Notes: generated by a model from the sequence alone, not told the origin. A stretch of 64,000 bases of DNA from Sulfobacillus acidophilus DSM 10332 (GCA_000237975.1 CP003179.1:3192270-3256269), one strand, 5' to 3'; counted from the stretch's first letter, positions 1 through 9,008 are shown. Numbers and translations: made by a program.

Positions 1-944
1 AGGTACTCGCCAAGGGTGCGCCACGCCGCCTGATAGATGGGGTTGCCCCGGTTGGCTTCACCGAGTGCATGCTTCACAAAGTCCGGCATAAACGGATCGG
101 CTTGGCCTTCCCCCTGCTCCCGTACATAGCGGGCCAGTGCTTGCTCCGAAGCGTATTGCTCCCAACACCCGTAATTGCCGCACGAACACAGGAGCCCGAC
201 CGTCGAAATGGTCGTATGCCCCGCCTCGCCGGCTATCCCGTGATGACCGCGATATAATTGTCCATCCACGATAATTCCTGCGCCGACGCCTATCCCGGCA
301 TTAATAAACAGCATATTCGGAATCGATTGGGCCAAATATTCCGACCAGGCCCCACAATTGGCATCGTTATCAATCACCACCGGATACGGACGCACCTGTT
401 TCAGCGCCTGCACAATCGGCCAATCGTGAATATCCAGGTTCGGCAGGTAGACAACCTGCCCGGTTTGGTAGTTTACCAACCCCGGCAGGGCAATCCCCAC
501 GCCAAAAATGCCGTAAGGACTCTCCGGAAGAGCCTGACGCGCTCGATCAACGGCATCCACCAACCGCTCCAATAAAACGGATTCCCGCATCGGTTGTAAA
601 GTCGGATCCAAATCCGCCCGGTGTTCATAAATTACACGACGGGTCGCATCCGTCATCACCGTATAGAGATGGGAAATCTGCACATCAATACCAATGGCAT
701 AGCCCGCCCGTTCGTTAAACCGGAGAAGAATCGGACGTCGTCCTCCTCGCGAATCCCCGGGCCCGATTTCCCGCACCCACTCCTGCGCAATCAGCTCATC
801 GACCACCGAAGACACGGTCGCCCGATTCAATCCCGTCGCTTGGGAAATCGCCACCCGCGACGTCTGGTCATGTTGGTAGATATAGCGCAGCACCGTGCGT
901 TTATTAAAGGTCCGCATCAAACTGGCATCGACCGAGGTATACAT
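1..944 (-). CDS. ROK-family transcriptional repressor (XylR/NagC type), C-terminus off the window
   Basis: About 314 residues are visible, and the gene runs off the left edge. Reading leftward from the ATG at 944, residues 15-60 form a winged helix-turn-helix (SRVAISQATGLNRATVSSVV). A ROK/actin-like ATPase fold follows, with the zinc-binding signature CSCGNYGCWE near residues 250-260 that is typical of ROK repressors. An AGAGATGGAGAT ribosome binding site precedes the start. The gene is divergent from a sugar ABC importer at 1181, so it most likely represses that operon and is released by a sugar ligand. The ligand cannot be told from the sequence. A kinase-only ROK protein is unlikely because of the N-terminal DNA-binding domain. 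Confidence 0.9.
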   Translation of the reverse strand, partial: MYTSVDASLMRTFNKRTVLRYIYQHDQTSRVAISQATGLNRATVSSVVDELIAQEWVREIGPGDSRGGRRPILLRFNERAGYAIGIDVQISHLYTVMTDATRRVIYEHRADLDPTLQPMRESVLLERLVDAVDRARQALPESPYGIFGVGIALPGLVNYQTGQVVYLPNLDIHDWPIVQALKQVRPYPVVIDNDANCGAWSEYLAQSIPNMLFINAGIGVGAGIIVDGQLYRGHHGIAGEAGHTTISTVGLLCSCGNYGCWEQYASEQALARYVREQGEGQADPFMPDFVKHALGEANRGNPIYQAAWRTLGEY

Positions 945-1130
945 GGCTATCTCCATCTCTTTTAGGGATGTCTTATCAAGAATCACGAAGCATTTGCAAG
1001 TCTTTTGTTTTTAGTTTATCATGCATACGAAGTTGGGTATTGTCCTTGGTGACAAAATCCAAATGGAGATTATTTCCGATATTTTTTGCTAATTTTTTCA
1101 CCACATTGTTTGTTTGACATCCTATGTATC

Positions 1131-1152
1131 TTGGTGGTCCATGCGCCACCAA
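1131..1152. promoter_or_regulatory. Perfect inverted repeat, possible operator of the sugar importer
   Basis: TTGGTGG (1131-1137) and CCACCAA (1146-1152) form a perfect 7-bp inverted repeat with an 8-base centre, 29 bases ahead of the importer start codon. A TTGACA box lies just upstream (1114-1119), though no good -10 sits at 17 bases from it. The position between a ROK repressor and its presumed target suggests an operator or a 5'-leader hairpin. It does not match the classical XylR operator. This is inference. Confidence 0.4.
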
Positions 1153-1180
1153 AACTTCTGAGATAGCGAGGGAGTTATTG

Positions 1181-2479
1181 ATGGGTATTCGGAAGCACGT
1201 TGCCTTAGGTCTCGTCTCGGCGTTGGCGTTAGGCGCTTTGGCCGGTTGTGGCAGCACCTCGTCCACCTCGTCCGCCTCATCCGGTGCCGCTCAATCCAGC
1301 GGCAACCAGCAACTGCAAATTTTCAGCTGGTGGACGGGTGTGGCCAGCAGCAAAGCCCTAAAAGCATTAATTGGGGTATTCAACCAAGAGTACCCGCACA
1401 TTCAGGTCATTAACGAAGCGGTTGCGGGCGGCGCCGGCTCCAATGCCAAAGCCGTTTTAGCCAGTCGAATGGAAGCCGGGAATCCGCCGGGAACGTTCCA
1501 AGTGCACGCCGGCAACGGATCGCTTCTCTCTTGGATTCAAGCCGGCGATATGGCCCCGTTGAATTCTCTTTATCAAAGCCAAGGATGGTATCACGATTTT
1601 CCGAAGAGTCTTCTGAATATGTTGACCGTCAACGGCAAAATTTACGCGGTGCCGGTCGATATGCAGCGGGCCAACGTCCTATGGTACAACCCGAAAATCT
1701 TTAACCAATATCACTTAACCCCACCAACCACCTTCAATCAATTTTTTGCCGACGCCGCCGTATTACAGTCCCATGGAATCACCCCGTTAGCGTTAGCCAA
1801 CCATGGCAACTGGGAAACCACGCTCCTTTATTCCGACGTCCTTTTGGGCACGGTCGGTCCGAAAGAATACACCGCCCTTTTAGACGGCAAAGCGTCTTGG
1901 AATTCCCCCGGGGTTGTGACCGCCACCAATACCTTTTTACACATGATGCAATACACCAATTCCGATTATGAAGCGCTCCACTGGCAACAAGCCGATCAAA
2001 TGGTCGCTCAAGGTCAAGCGGCGATGAATGTCATGGGTGACTGGGCGCAGGGATACTTTACCACGGACTTGCATTTGACACCCGGGACCGGATTTGGTTG
2101 GGCGCCTACTCCCGGAACCCAAGGCACGTTTGCCATGGTATCCGACGTGTTCGGGCTACCCGCCAAACTCTCGAATCCCACCCCGACGCTGGACTTTTTG
2201 AAAGTGCTCGGGTCCCTTAAAGGCCAAGACACCTTTAATCCGTTGAAAGGCACCTTCTCGCCACGGCTGGATGCGGATAAGAGCTTGTATGACGCCTACT
2301 CGCAATCGGCGATGAATTCGTTCAAAAAGGATACGTTGGTCTTAGTCATCGGCCAAGGCGGAGCCAATCCCGGATTTACCCAAGCGTTCGAAAATGCCAT
2401 GGTCAGTTTAGTCAGTTCCCACAACGTCAACCAGTTTATCAGTGCCGTCCAAAGCGCAGCGGCAGCCAATCCCCTCTAA
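1181..2479 (+). CDS. Sugar ABC transporter substrate-binding lipoprotein
   Basis: A 432-residue extracellular solute-binding protein of family 1 (maltose/glucose-type). The start is the ATG at 1181 because GAGGGAG lies at 1168-1174 and because a lipoprotein signal follows directly, with LAGC at residues 20-23 as the lipobox. A Ser/Thr-rich tether follows the lipid-anchored Cys. The mature protein carries family features such as FSWWTG near the N-terminus and conserved Trp-rich binding-cleft segments (GDWAQGYF). It should capture a sugar outside the membrane and deliver it to the permeases at 2540 and 3505. The sequence suggests a glucose/mannose-type binder, but the substrate is not proven. 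Confidence 0.88.
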   Translation: MGIRKHVALGLVSALALGALAGCGSTSSTSSASSGAAQSSGNQQLQIFSWWTGVASSKALKALIGVFNQEYPHIQVINEAVAGGAGSNAKAVLASRMEAGNPPGTFQVHAGNGSLLSWIQAGDMAPLNSLYQSQGWYHDFPKSLLNMLTVNGKIYAVPVDMQRANVLWYNPKIFNQYHLTPPTTFNQFFADAAVLQSHGITPLALANHGNWETTLLYSDVLLGTVGPKEYTALLDGKASWNSPGVVTATNTFLHMMQYTNSDYEALHWQQADQMVAQGQAAMNVMGDWAQGYFTTDLHLTPGTGFGWAPTPGTQGTFAMVSDVFGLPAKLSNPTPTLDFLKVLGSLKGQDTFNPLKGTFSPRLDADKSLYDAYSQSAMNSFKKDTLVLVIGQGGANPGFTQAFENAMVSLVSSHNVNQFISAVQSAAAANPL

Positions 2480-2492
2480 TGCATGACGTCCT

Positions 2493-2515
2493 GGCGGCCT
2501 CAATGAGAGGCCGCC
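2493..2515 (+). promoter_or_regulatory. Intercistronic hairpin after the binding-protein gene
   Basis: GGCGGCCTC (2493-2501) and GAGGCCGCC (2507-2515) form a perfect 9-bp stem with a 5-base loop, between the binding-protein stop and the first permease. No T-run follows, so it is probably an RNA-stabilising or partial-attenuation hairpin. Such structures commonly give excess binding protein over permease in ABC operons. Confidence 0.6.
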
Positions 2516-2539
2516 CTGGGTTGTAAGGGAGATCTTCTG

Positions 2540-3508
2540 ATGGAACAACTGATTCAAACCTCCACCGCGCCCGTCACCCGACGGCGCTTCGGGTCACTCG
2601 ACCGGATTTATCCGGTCCTGACGTTATTGCCCTCTATGGGGCTCTTAGGGATATTCGTCTACGGGTTTATCGTGTGGTCGGGCTACGTATCCTTGACCGA
2701 TTGGAACAGCTTTATCCCTAACTTCCATTGGGCGGGTTTCGCTAACTATCGCCTCATTTTCGAATCCTTTCGGTTTCAGTCGGATCTGCGCAACATCGTG
2801 CTCTTCACGGTCTTCTTCATTCTCGGCAATTTAATCATTGGATTACTCTTAGCCATTCTGATTGACCAGAAAATCCGCGCCGAGAGTTTGTTCCGCAGCA
2901 TTTTCATTTTCCCCATGGCGATTTCCTTTGTCGTCACCGGGGTCATTTGGTCTTGGATCTTAAATCCCGAAACCGGCGTCAATTTGATTTTAAAACATTT
3001 GGGCGTTCATCACCCGCCGGCCTGGTTTTTGAGTACTCGCTTTATCCCCACTATTCATGTCGGATCACTCGACCTCGGCATACCGGTCGCTTTATTGGCG
3101 GTCATTTTAGCCGCTGTTTGGCAAATGTCGGGGTTCGCCATGGCGGTCTATTTAGCCGGTCTCCGCGCGATTCCGGATGAACTCAAAGAGGCCGCCCGTA
3201 TAGACGGGGCCGGCCCCTGGCGAACATTTTGGTCGATTATCTTTCCCCAGTTAAAAGGCACCACGGCCACCATCGTGATTATTCAGGCCGCCGCGTCCTT
3301 GAAAATTTTTGGGTTGATTTATGCCATGACCGGTCCCGGACAAGATTTTGTCACCGACATGCCAAGCCTTAACATGTTTCAAACCACCTTTCAAGGCAAC
3401 GCATTTGCGCAAGGGGCCGCCATCGCCATCGTCTTGCTGCTATTGATGGCTGCATTTACCGTCCCCTATTTGATTTCCATGGTTCGACAAGGGAGGCAAT
3501 CGTCATGA
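2540..3508 (+). CDS. Sugar ABC transporter permease (MalF type)
   Basis: A 322-residue inner-membrane permease of the MalF/UgpA class with about six hydrophobic helices (for example residues 30-52, 88-112 and 120-142). The cytoplasmic EAA loop EAARIDGAGPWRTFW near residues 218-232 docks the ATPase. It has a GGGAGA ribosome binding site 6 bases before the ATG. It overlaps the next permease by four bases (ATGA), showing translational coupling. No ATP-binding subunit is encoded nearby, so the importer probably uses a shared MsmX-type ATPase encoded elsewhere, as is common in Firmicutes. Confidence 0.9.
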   Translation: MEQLIQTSTAPVTRRRFGSLDRIYPVLTLLPSMGLLGIFVYGFIVWSGYVSLTDWNSFIPNFHWAGFANYRLIFESFRFQSDLRNIVLFTVFFILGNLIIGLLLAILIDQKIRAESLFRSIFIFPMAISFVVTGVIWSWILNPETGVNLILKHLGVHHPPAWFLSTRFIPTIHVGSLDLGIPVALLAVILAAVWQMSGFAMAVYLAGLRAIPDELKEAARIDGAGPWRTFWSIIFPQLKGTTATIVIIQAAASLKIFGLIYAMTGPGQDFVTDMPSLNMFQTTFQGNAFAQGAAIAIVLLLLMAAFTVPYLISMVRQGRQSS

Positions 3509-4329
3509 CTCTCGTGCGCCGAGCGAATCGGGTGCTGGTCTACGGTTTGCTGACCATCGCCGCCGTTTTCTATCTCATGCCGGTTTATGTGGTGCTGGTG
3601 ACCAGCCTCAAGTCCAATGCGGCCATTAGCCTTCAATCCATGTGGAGTCTCCCGCTTCATCCCAGCTTGGCGGCTCTCAAGGCGGCCTGGCAACAACTCG
3701 CGCCCAATTTTGGCAACAGCCTTTATTTAACCATTCCGGCCACCCTCATATCCTCTTTATTGGGGGCCCTTAACGGATATGCCTTGGCCAAATGGCGCTT
3801 TAAAGGCTCGGACACCATTTTCTTTCTCATTTTATTAGGCCTTTTCATCCCCTACCAAAGCGTCTTAATTCCTCTCTTACGGGTGATGGACAGCCTCGGT
3901 TTATATAATTCGATTCCCGGATTGATTTTGGTCCATGTGGTCTATGGTATTCCCATAACCACCCTCATCTTTCGGAACTTTTATGCCGCGATCCCGGACG
4001 AAATTCTTGAAGCCGGAAAAATTGACGGCGCCAACTACTGGGGCATCTTCCGATGGATTATGTTGCCCCTTTCAATATCCGGCTTTGTCGTCACGGGCAT
4101 CTGGCAATTTACCCAGGTCTGGAACAACTTTTTGTTCGCGGTGGCCTTAACCAATCCGCCTCATCAACCGGTCACGGTAGCACTGGTCAATATTGCCGGA
4201 AGCCAAACCGTGCAATGGAATGTGCAAATGGCCAGTGCGCTCTTGGTGTCGTTACCGACGTTAGTCGTCTATATTTTCCTCGGCAAATACTTTGTCCGGG
4301 GCCTTTTGGCCGGATCGGTCAAAGGTTAG
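3505..4329 (+). CDS. Sugar ABC transporter permease (MalG type)
   Basis: A 274-residue permease of the MalG/UgpE class. It has an N-terminal membrane helix (residues 10-32), further helices across the protein and the EAA loop EAGKIDGANYWGIFRW near residues 172-187. Its start overlaps the stop of the MalF-type permease (ATGA) and it is the last gene of the three-gene importer operon, closed by the terminator at 4364. It should pair with the upstream permease to form the sugar channel in the cytoplasmic membrane. The substrate is unknown. Confidence 0.9.
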   Translation: MTLVRRANRVLVYGLLTIAAVFYLMPVYVVLVTSLKSNAAISLQSMWSLPLHPSLAALKAAWQQLAPNFGNSLYLTIPATLISSLLGALNGYALAKWRFKGSDTIFFLILLGLFIPYQSVLIPLLRVMDSLGLYNSIPGLILVHVVYGIPITTLIFRNFYAAIPDEILEAGKIDGANYWGIFRWIMLPLSISGFVVTGIWQFTQVWNNFLFAVALTNPPHQPVTVALVNIAGSQTVQWNVQMASALLVSLPTLVVYIFLGKYFVRGLLAGSVKG

Positions 4330-4363
4330 CCGGCGTAAAAAATTGTCCCGAACCCGGAGTCTG

Positions 4364-4400
4364 AGCTTGCGGCCCATGTCGGCGGGGCCGCAAGCTTTTT
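4364..4400 (+). terminator. Intrinsic terminator of the sugar importer operon
   Basis: AGCTTGCGGCC (4364-4374) pairs perfectly with GGCCGCAAGCT (4386-4396), an 11-bp stem with an 11-base loop, and T residues follow. It sits 35 bases after the last importer gene. Confidence 0.88.
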
Positions 4401-4528
4401 CGCGCTATTCCCCAACGGTAACGAATCCGCCGAATCCCATTCACTAACCACGCCTTATGGACGCCACGCTGGAGTCGGCAAGCATTTCCCGCCGATCCGA
4501 AGGTCGATCCATTTTCCCCACCCTTCTC

Positions 4529-4557
4529 TTGACCATCAAGTCATAGGCGTATATTAT
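4529..4557 (+). promoter_or_regulatory. Sigma-A type promoter before the gene at 4670
   Basis: TTGACC (4529-4534), a 17-base spacer and TATTAT (4552-4557) make a near-consensus promoter about 110 bases ahead of the gene at 4670. The rest of the 340-base gap between 4330 and 4669 holds the importer terminator and nothing else I could recognise. The long leader between promoter and gene carries no clear structure. Confidence 0.6.
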
Positions 4558-4669
4558 ACTCCTATTACTAGAATAGATCCCCCATAAAACACATCGAAGG
4601 TAAGCACTTCTTAGGTAAAGTTTCCGCCGTTCAGATGAGAACAGACCATTTCTCGAAAGGGTGATACCC

Positions 4670-5311
4670 ATGACGGTTACCGAAATATGGTATCAAGGAA
4701 CCGAAAATGACTGGAATAGGGCTTTGGAGCAATATTGGTCTCGTGTGAAACCGGAAAATTTGCGCTTGGAACGCGAAATGGATTCTCTGGATCCTCAAAA
4801 GGTCAAAACCATGACCACCGAGGACTTCTATGATTTTCTCTATCACAAATATTTCGTGTGGAAATACACGGCAAAGAACCGTCTCGCCACGACACGAAAG
4901 CAACTGATAAGGTATCGGACCGAGCCGGAGGCATGGGAACGCCTCGGGCTGATTCATAAGAGGCTTTTTACATTGAACCCGGAAGATATAGAAAGCGACT
5001 TGACGCTAGCCCACAGCATCCATGGACTCGGGGTAGCCGGCGCCTCCGGCCTCCTCTCATTACTCTATCCCGCATATTTCGGTACCGTCGACCAATTTGT
5101 CGTCGCCGGGTTACATCAAGTCCCCGACCTCGTGTCCAATCTCCCTCCAAACAAGAAAGACCGGAGTTTGACGATTCAGGACGGGATCACCTTAATTATA
5201 ATCTTCCGCCAAAAGGCAGCCGACCTGAACCGTCGCTTTCACACCACATCTTGGACCCCCAGGAAAATCGATATGGTCCTATGGACACTCCGGGATGACG
5301 ATACGCCATAG
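4670..5311 (+). CDS. Unknown protein with a helix-hairpin-helix (HhH)-like segment
   Basis: A 213-residue soluble protein with no named function. The ATG at 4670 is preferred over the in-frame GTG at 4661 because GAAAGGG (4655-4661) then has proper spacing. Residues near 115-150 read HSIHGLGVAGASGLLSLLYP followed by a conserved-looking Asp (GTVDQFVV). This pattern (Gly-rich hairpin, then Pro-x-x-x-Phe-x-x-x-Asp) resembles the HhH region of DNA-glycosylase-like uncharacterised proteins. The C-terminal PRKIDMVLW also fits those proteins. It has its own promoter and stands alone between the importer and nfo. A DNA-binding or base-excision role is only a guess. No iron-sulfur cysteines are present. 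Confidence 0.6.
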   Translation: MTVTEIWYQGTENDWNRALEQYWSRVKPENLRLEREMDSLDPQKVKTMTTEDFYDFLYHKYFVWKYTAKNRLATTRKQLIRYRTEPEAWERLGLIHKRLFTLNPEDIESDLTLAHSIHGLGVAGASGLLSLLYPAYFGTVDQFVVAGLHQVPDLVSNLPPNKKDRSLTIQDGITLIIIFRQKAADLNRRFHTTSWTPRKIDMVLWTLRDDDTP

Positions 5312-5495
5312 GGATTCCATAAAAGGGGGTTAGCGATTAAAGGCCCTTCCCGGCTCGAGTCACGGAACGATAGATTTCCGGCCTCTCGTGATAACCAGTC
5401 CCCATGCATCATGCAGGGTTAATTCGAGCCGTTTTCCGAAGGCGTTCGACCGTCTTCTGCCGCTCCCTTTTGTCCCTTGTCCTTAAGGACTTTTC

Positions 5496-5524
5496 TTGAC
5501 GTTCCCCCGCTTGCCAGGCATGAT
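5496..5524 (+). promoter_or_regulatory. Possible promoter of the nfo operon
   Basis: TTGACG (5496-5501) and CATGAT (5519-5524) are separated by 17 bases and lie about 50 bases before nfo. The -10 is weak, so confidence is low. The remainder of the 266-base gap (5312-5577) shows no other clear signal. Confidence 0.35.
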
Positions 5525-5577
5525 ACTAAAGGATAAGCCGGGATACCGGTCAGACTTTCGCAAAGGTCGGGAACGAT

Positions 5578-6411
5578 ATGCGCATTGGATGCCATTTAAG
5601 TGTGGCCAAAGGGTTCGCCGAAGCGGTTAAAACGGCGCCCAAACTGGGCGCTAACGCGTTTCAGTATTTCACCAAAAACCCTCGCGGATTTCGGGGAGCG
5701 AAACCCCTCAATGTCGTCGATGCCGAAAACGGCCGTCGTTTGCTCAAGGAACTGGATTTGGTCGCCATCGGTCATGCCCCGTATTTAATCAATTTGGCAT
5801 CCCCCGACGACGAGCTCTACCACTTATCCATTCAAGCCTTAATTCAGGACTTGGCCATCGCGGAAGCTCGCGGCACCTATGGGGTGGTGGTGCATTGTGG
5901 CAAACCAAAGGATCAAGGCGTCGAGTACGGCATTAAGCGGATGCAACAGGCCATCCAAACCGTACTGACCGAATCGTCGGCAACAGGCGTTCTCCTGTTG
6001 ATTGAAAACACCGCGGGGCAAGGCTCTGAGATTGGTACCAGTGTGGACGAGCTTTTAGCCTTGGTGGAACCGTTCCCGGCAGAACGGGTCGGTTTTTGCC
6101 TCGACACCCAGCACGCCTTTGCCGCCGGAGCGTTAACCCGCGAAGACCCCGGGGGATTTGCCGGTTTTTCGACCCCGGAGTATCTTTCCCGTCTGCATGC
6201 GATTCACCTCAATGACAGTAAAGTGCCGTTTAACGGTCACAAAGATCGGCACGAACTCATTGGCCAGGGATTTTTGGGCGAAGAGGCGATACGCCAAATT
6301 CTTACCGATCCGCGGCTTCAAGAGATTCCCTTTTATCTGGAAACGCCCGTCGAGCATGAAAAAGATTATGCAGACGAAATTCGCGTGTGTCGGGCGCTCT
6401 GTGAGCAATAA
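5578..6411 (+). CDS. nfo: Endonuclease IV (AP endonuclease)
   Basis: A 277-residue TIM-barrel AP endonuclease that cuts DNA 5' of abasic sites in base-excision repair. Zinc-ligand motifs of the family are all visible: VVVHCGK near residue 105, LLIENTAGQG near 142, GFCLDTQHAFAAG near 177, and HLNDSKVPFNGHKDRH near 212-227, with a closing ETP near 260. The length matches the family (about 280). The gene leads a short operon with the lipid kinase 17 bases downstream. Regulation is unclear apart from a weak promoter at 5496. Confidence 0.96.
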   Translation: MRIGCHLSVAKGFAEAVKTAPKLGANAFQYFTKNPRGFRGAKPLNVVDAENGRRLLKELDLVAIGHAPYLINLASPDDELYHLSIQALIQDLAIAEARGTYGVVVHCGKPKDQGVEYGIKRMQQAIQTVLTESSATGVLLLIENTAGQGSEIGTSVDELLALVEPFPAERVGFCLDTQHAFAAGALTREDPGGFAGFSTPEYLSRLHAIHLNDSKVPFNGHKDRHELIGQGFLGEEAIRQILTDPRLQEIPFYLETPVEHEKDYADEIRVCRALCEQ

Positions 6412-6428
6412 CATGTTAGGGAGGACTT

Positions 6429-7304
6429 ATGGCGGCCCGCATTATTTTTAATCCTACCGCCGGTAACGGTAAGGCACGACAACTGATGGAGAGCATTCAA
6501 GGGCTGTTACCGGACGATGTGGAAGTCGTCACCACCCAGTATCCTGGCCATGCCGTCGAACTGGCCCGAGAAGTCGCCGAAAACGAAGAGATGACGGTCA
6601 TTTCATTGGGGGGGGACGGTACCCATCATGAAGTGATTAATGGCCTGATGCCCACGGCGAAAGCGACCTTTGCCGTCTTACCCGCCGGTACCGGCAACGA
6701 TTTTGTCCGGATGTTGGGATATCCGACCAATCCGGCGGAAATGCTGCAAATTGCCCTAATGGGCCCAACCCGTCGTTTAGATGTTGGTCGTGTAAATGAC
6801 CAATATTTCCTCACGGTTTCCGGCGTGGGCTTCGATGCCGAAGTCGCCGGATGGGTAAACCGGCACGAAAAACACGGCAATGGCACCTGGGTGTTTTTGC
6901 GCGCCATCTTAAAGCATCTGGCGCAATACCGATCGCAACCGGTAACGGTGACCGTTGACGGTGCAAGCCGCGAGCATATGACGTTTTTAATTGCCGTAGG
7001 TAATAGCCGGTATTATGCAGGAGGGATGTTAATGTGCCCGGAAGCGGGCCTGGACAATGGCCTCTTTCATGTGATTTGGGTCCGTCAGCTGTCCCGTTTA
7101 GCCGTATTGCCCCTATTGGCCCGAGTTTTCCGGGGCAGCCACGTCAAACACCCGGCGGTTGAAACGTTTCTCGCCGCCGAGTTGACCGTGACCGGTCCGC
7201 AACATCTTCTCGTGCATGCGGACGGCGAAATCATCGGGCATTTGCCGGCTACGTTTTCCATCGTCCCGGAAGCCATCCGGGTGCGGGTGGGACGCCCCGT
7301 ATGA
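6429..7304 (+). CDS. Diacylglycerol/lipid kinase (DagK/YegS family)
   Basis: A 291-residue lipid kinase of the diacylglycerol-kinase catalytic family. The nucleotide-binding signature SLGGDGTHHEVINGL (near residues 58-72) and the PAGTGNDFVRMLG motif (near 86-98) identify it. The N-terminal IIFNPTAGNGKA is the family's first strand and loop. GGGAGGAC precedes the ATG. It probably phosphorylates diacylglycerol or a related lipid at the membrane face for phospholipid recycling. It follows nfo closely and overlaps the GH1 gene by four bases (ATGA), so the three genes are one transcription unit. The exact lipid is not shown by the sequence. Confidence 0.9.
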   Translation: MAARIIFNPTAGNGKARQLMESIQGLLPDDVEVVTTQYPGHAVELAREVAENEEMTVISLGGDGTHHEVINGLMPTAKATFAVLPAGTGNDFVRMLGYPTNPAEMLQIALMGPTRRLDVGRVNDQYFLTVSGVGFDAEVAGWVNRHEKHGNGTWVFLRAILKHLAQYRSQPVTVTVDGASREHMTFLIAVGNSRYYAGGMLMCPEAGLDNGLFHVIWVRQLSRLAVLPLLARVFRGSHVKHPAVETFLAAELTVTGPQHLLVHADGEIIGHLPATFSIVPEAIRVRVGRPV

Positions 7305-8515
7305 GCCCGTCATGGCCGTCCTACTGGCCCCCTTTCTTATGGGGCGTGGCCACATCCAGCCACCAAATCGAGGGGGATAATCAGAACGACTGGACCCTAT
7401 GGGAAGAACAAGGCCGCGTTCCCGAGCCGAGCGGAAAGGCCACCAACCATTGGCAACATTGGCCGGACGACTTTGCGCTGCTGAGTGAAATCGGCGTAAA
7501 CGCCTACCGCTTCTCCATCGAGTGGAGTCGCATTCAACCCGCCCCGGATCGCTTTGACTCCGCCGCTATTCGGCAATACCGGAACATGATTGCCTTCTTG
7601 CGGCAAAATCATATCGTCCCCGTCCTGACGCTGCACCACTTTACCCTACCGTTATGGGTGTCTCGTCAACAAGGGGTGCAAAATCCCCGGTTTGCCGAGT
7701 GGTTTCGCCGGTACACGGATGTGGTGATGAATGAACTGGGCGACTTGGTGGATTTATACGTCACCATTAACGAACCGATGGTGCTGGTGGTCATGGGCTA
7801 CCTAATTCGCCGATGGCCGCCCGGTAAAACCGGATTTCGCCGAGCCCTAGGGGTCATCGACCACTTGGTGGAAGCCCACCATGACGCATACGCCGTCATC
7901 AAAAAAGCCCGTCCGAACGCCTGGGTCGGGTTGGCCCATCATGTGATCGATTTTCAACCGTTTAATCCCCGAAACCCGCTCGATCGCATGGACGCCCGTC
8001 TACTCCGGTATCTGATGAACCGTCGGGTCATCCGCCTGGTGGGAACACAACAGGACTTTTTGGGTATGAATTATTACACCCGCCAATATGCGCGCTGGTA
8101 TCGGGGGTTGCATCCTCTCACCACGCGGGGTGGGCAGCTTTTAACCGATATGGGTTGGGAAATCCAACCGGAGGGATTGGAGACGGTTGTCCACGATATC
8201 CCCTTGACCGATAGACCCGTCCTGATTACGGAAAACGGCATCGCAACCGAAGACGACGCCCTTCGGCAGCAATATCTCCGACGCCATCTGACGATCGTTG
8301 CCAACCTTCAACAACAAGGCTTTGCCATTCGTGGATATTTTTACTGGTCTTTTCTGGATAATTTCGAATGGGCGGAAGGCTACCGCCCCCGGTTTGGATT
8401 GGTCGGCATTGATTATCAGACGGAAGAACGCCAAATCCGGCCTAGTGCCCACTGGTATCGGCGAGTGATAGAAGCCAATCGTTCCCGTTATCCTATTAGC
8501 GTACCTGAAGAATAG
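7301..8515 (+). CDS. Glycoside hydrolase family 1 beta-glycosidase
   Basis: A 404-residue GH1 enzyme without a signal peptide, so it is cytoplasmic. The acid/base Glu lies in TINEP (Glu158) and the nucleophile Glu in LITENG (Glu311). The N-terminal FLWGVATSSHQIEG and C-terminal FYWSFLDNFEWAEGYRPRFGL are hallmark GH1 segments. It is somewhat shorter than typical beta-glucosidases (about 440-450), mainly through shorter loops, but all catalytic parts are present. The start overlaps the lipid kinase stop. It probably releases glucose, galactose or a similar sugar from short beta-glycosides. Its 3' end overlaps the convergent gene at 8496 by 20 bases. Confidence 0.94.
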   Translation: MSPSWPSYWPPFLWGVATSSHQIEGDNQNDWTLWEEQGRVPEPSGKATNHWQHWPDDFALLSEIGVNAYRFSIEWSRIQPAPDRFDSAAIRQYRNMIAFLRQNHIVPVLTLHHFTLPLWVSRQQGVQNPRFAEWFRRYTDVVMNELGDLVDLYVTINEPMVLVVMGYLIRRWPPGKTGFRRALGVIDHLVEAHHDAYAVIKKARPNAWVGLAHHVIDFQPFNPRNPLDRMDARLLRYLMNRRVIRLVGTQQDFLGMNYYTRQYARWYRGLHPLTTRGGQLLTDMGWEIQPEGLETVVHDIPLTDRPVLITENGIATEDDALRQQYLRRHLTIVANLQQQGFAIRGYFYWSFLDNFEWAEGYRPRFGLVGIDYQTEERQIRPSAHWYRRVIEANRSRYPISVPEE

Positions 8516-9008
8516 ACGTCACCGGACGCCCGTCTTTAAAACACGCCCGATAGGTGTCGATATCGCATTTGGCGGATTTCCATAGGGTCGTCAACCATTC
8601 CGCCGTGATCGCCGGCTCCCAGCCAATCGCTTTTTGATAGGCGCGTTGTAACCGGACCCGGCTCATTTCCGGCATCGGTTCATGGTCGATGGCTTCCACC
8701 AAATCCACCACCCCTTCCACCTCTTGCACGACCGGTTGAAAGGGAATCTCGTCGCCCAAATTCCGTTCCCGCAACACGTGAAACGCCCGCTCACGGTCGA
8801 TACGCCCTACGCGTTCTTGGATTCGGACCTCAAACGGGCCGATCCGGAGAGGAAACGCGTCCTTAGGCCAATCGGCAAACGCGTTTAATATTTCTTCGCG
8901 CAAGATCATTTCTTCGGATTCCAATTCCCGCAATTGCCGCCGCAAATAGCCTAACCGGGTCACGGCCTGGGCCAGAGCGGGGGTTACGGGCGGTTTTTCT
9001 TGTGCCAT
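8496..9008 (-). CDS. Unknown protein downstream of a DNA methyltransferase
   Basis: A 170-residue protein that I do not recognise. The ATG at 9008 is chosen because GGAGGAGG lies 6 bases upstream of it. Residues 15-45 (LRRQLRELESEEMILREEIL) are strongly helical and could form a short coiled coil. The middle is beta-rich (FPLRIGPFEVRIQERVG) and the C-terminal half is helical with a WKSAKCDIDTYRACF segment. It follows the methyltransferase by 60 bases on the same strand, probably as the last gene of the operon starting near 14511. No nuclease motif (PD-ExK, HNH or GIY-YIG) is visible, so calling it the restriction partner is not supported. Confidence 0.7.
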   Translation of the reverse strand: MAQEKPPVTPALAQAVTRLGYLRRQLRELESEEMILREEILNAFADWPKDAFPLRIGPFEVRIQERVGRIDRERAFHVLRERNLGDEIPFQPVVQEVEGVVDLVEAIDHEPMPEMSRVRLQRAYQKAIGWEPAITAEWLTTLWKSAKCDIDTYRACFKDGRPVTSILQVR

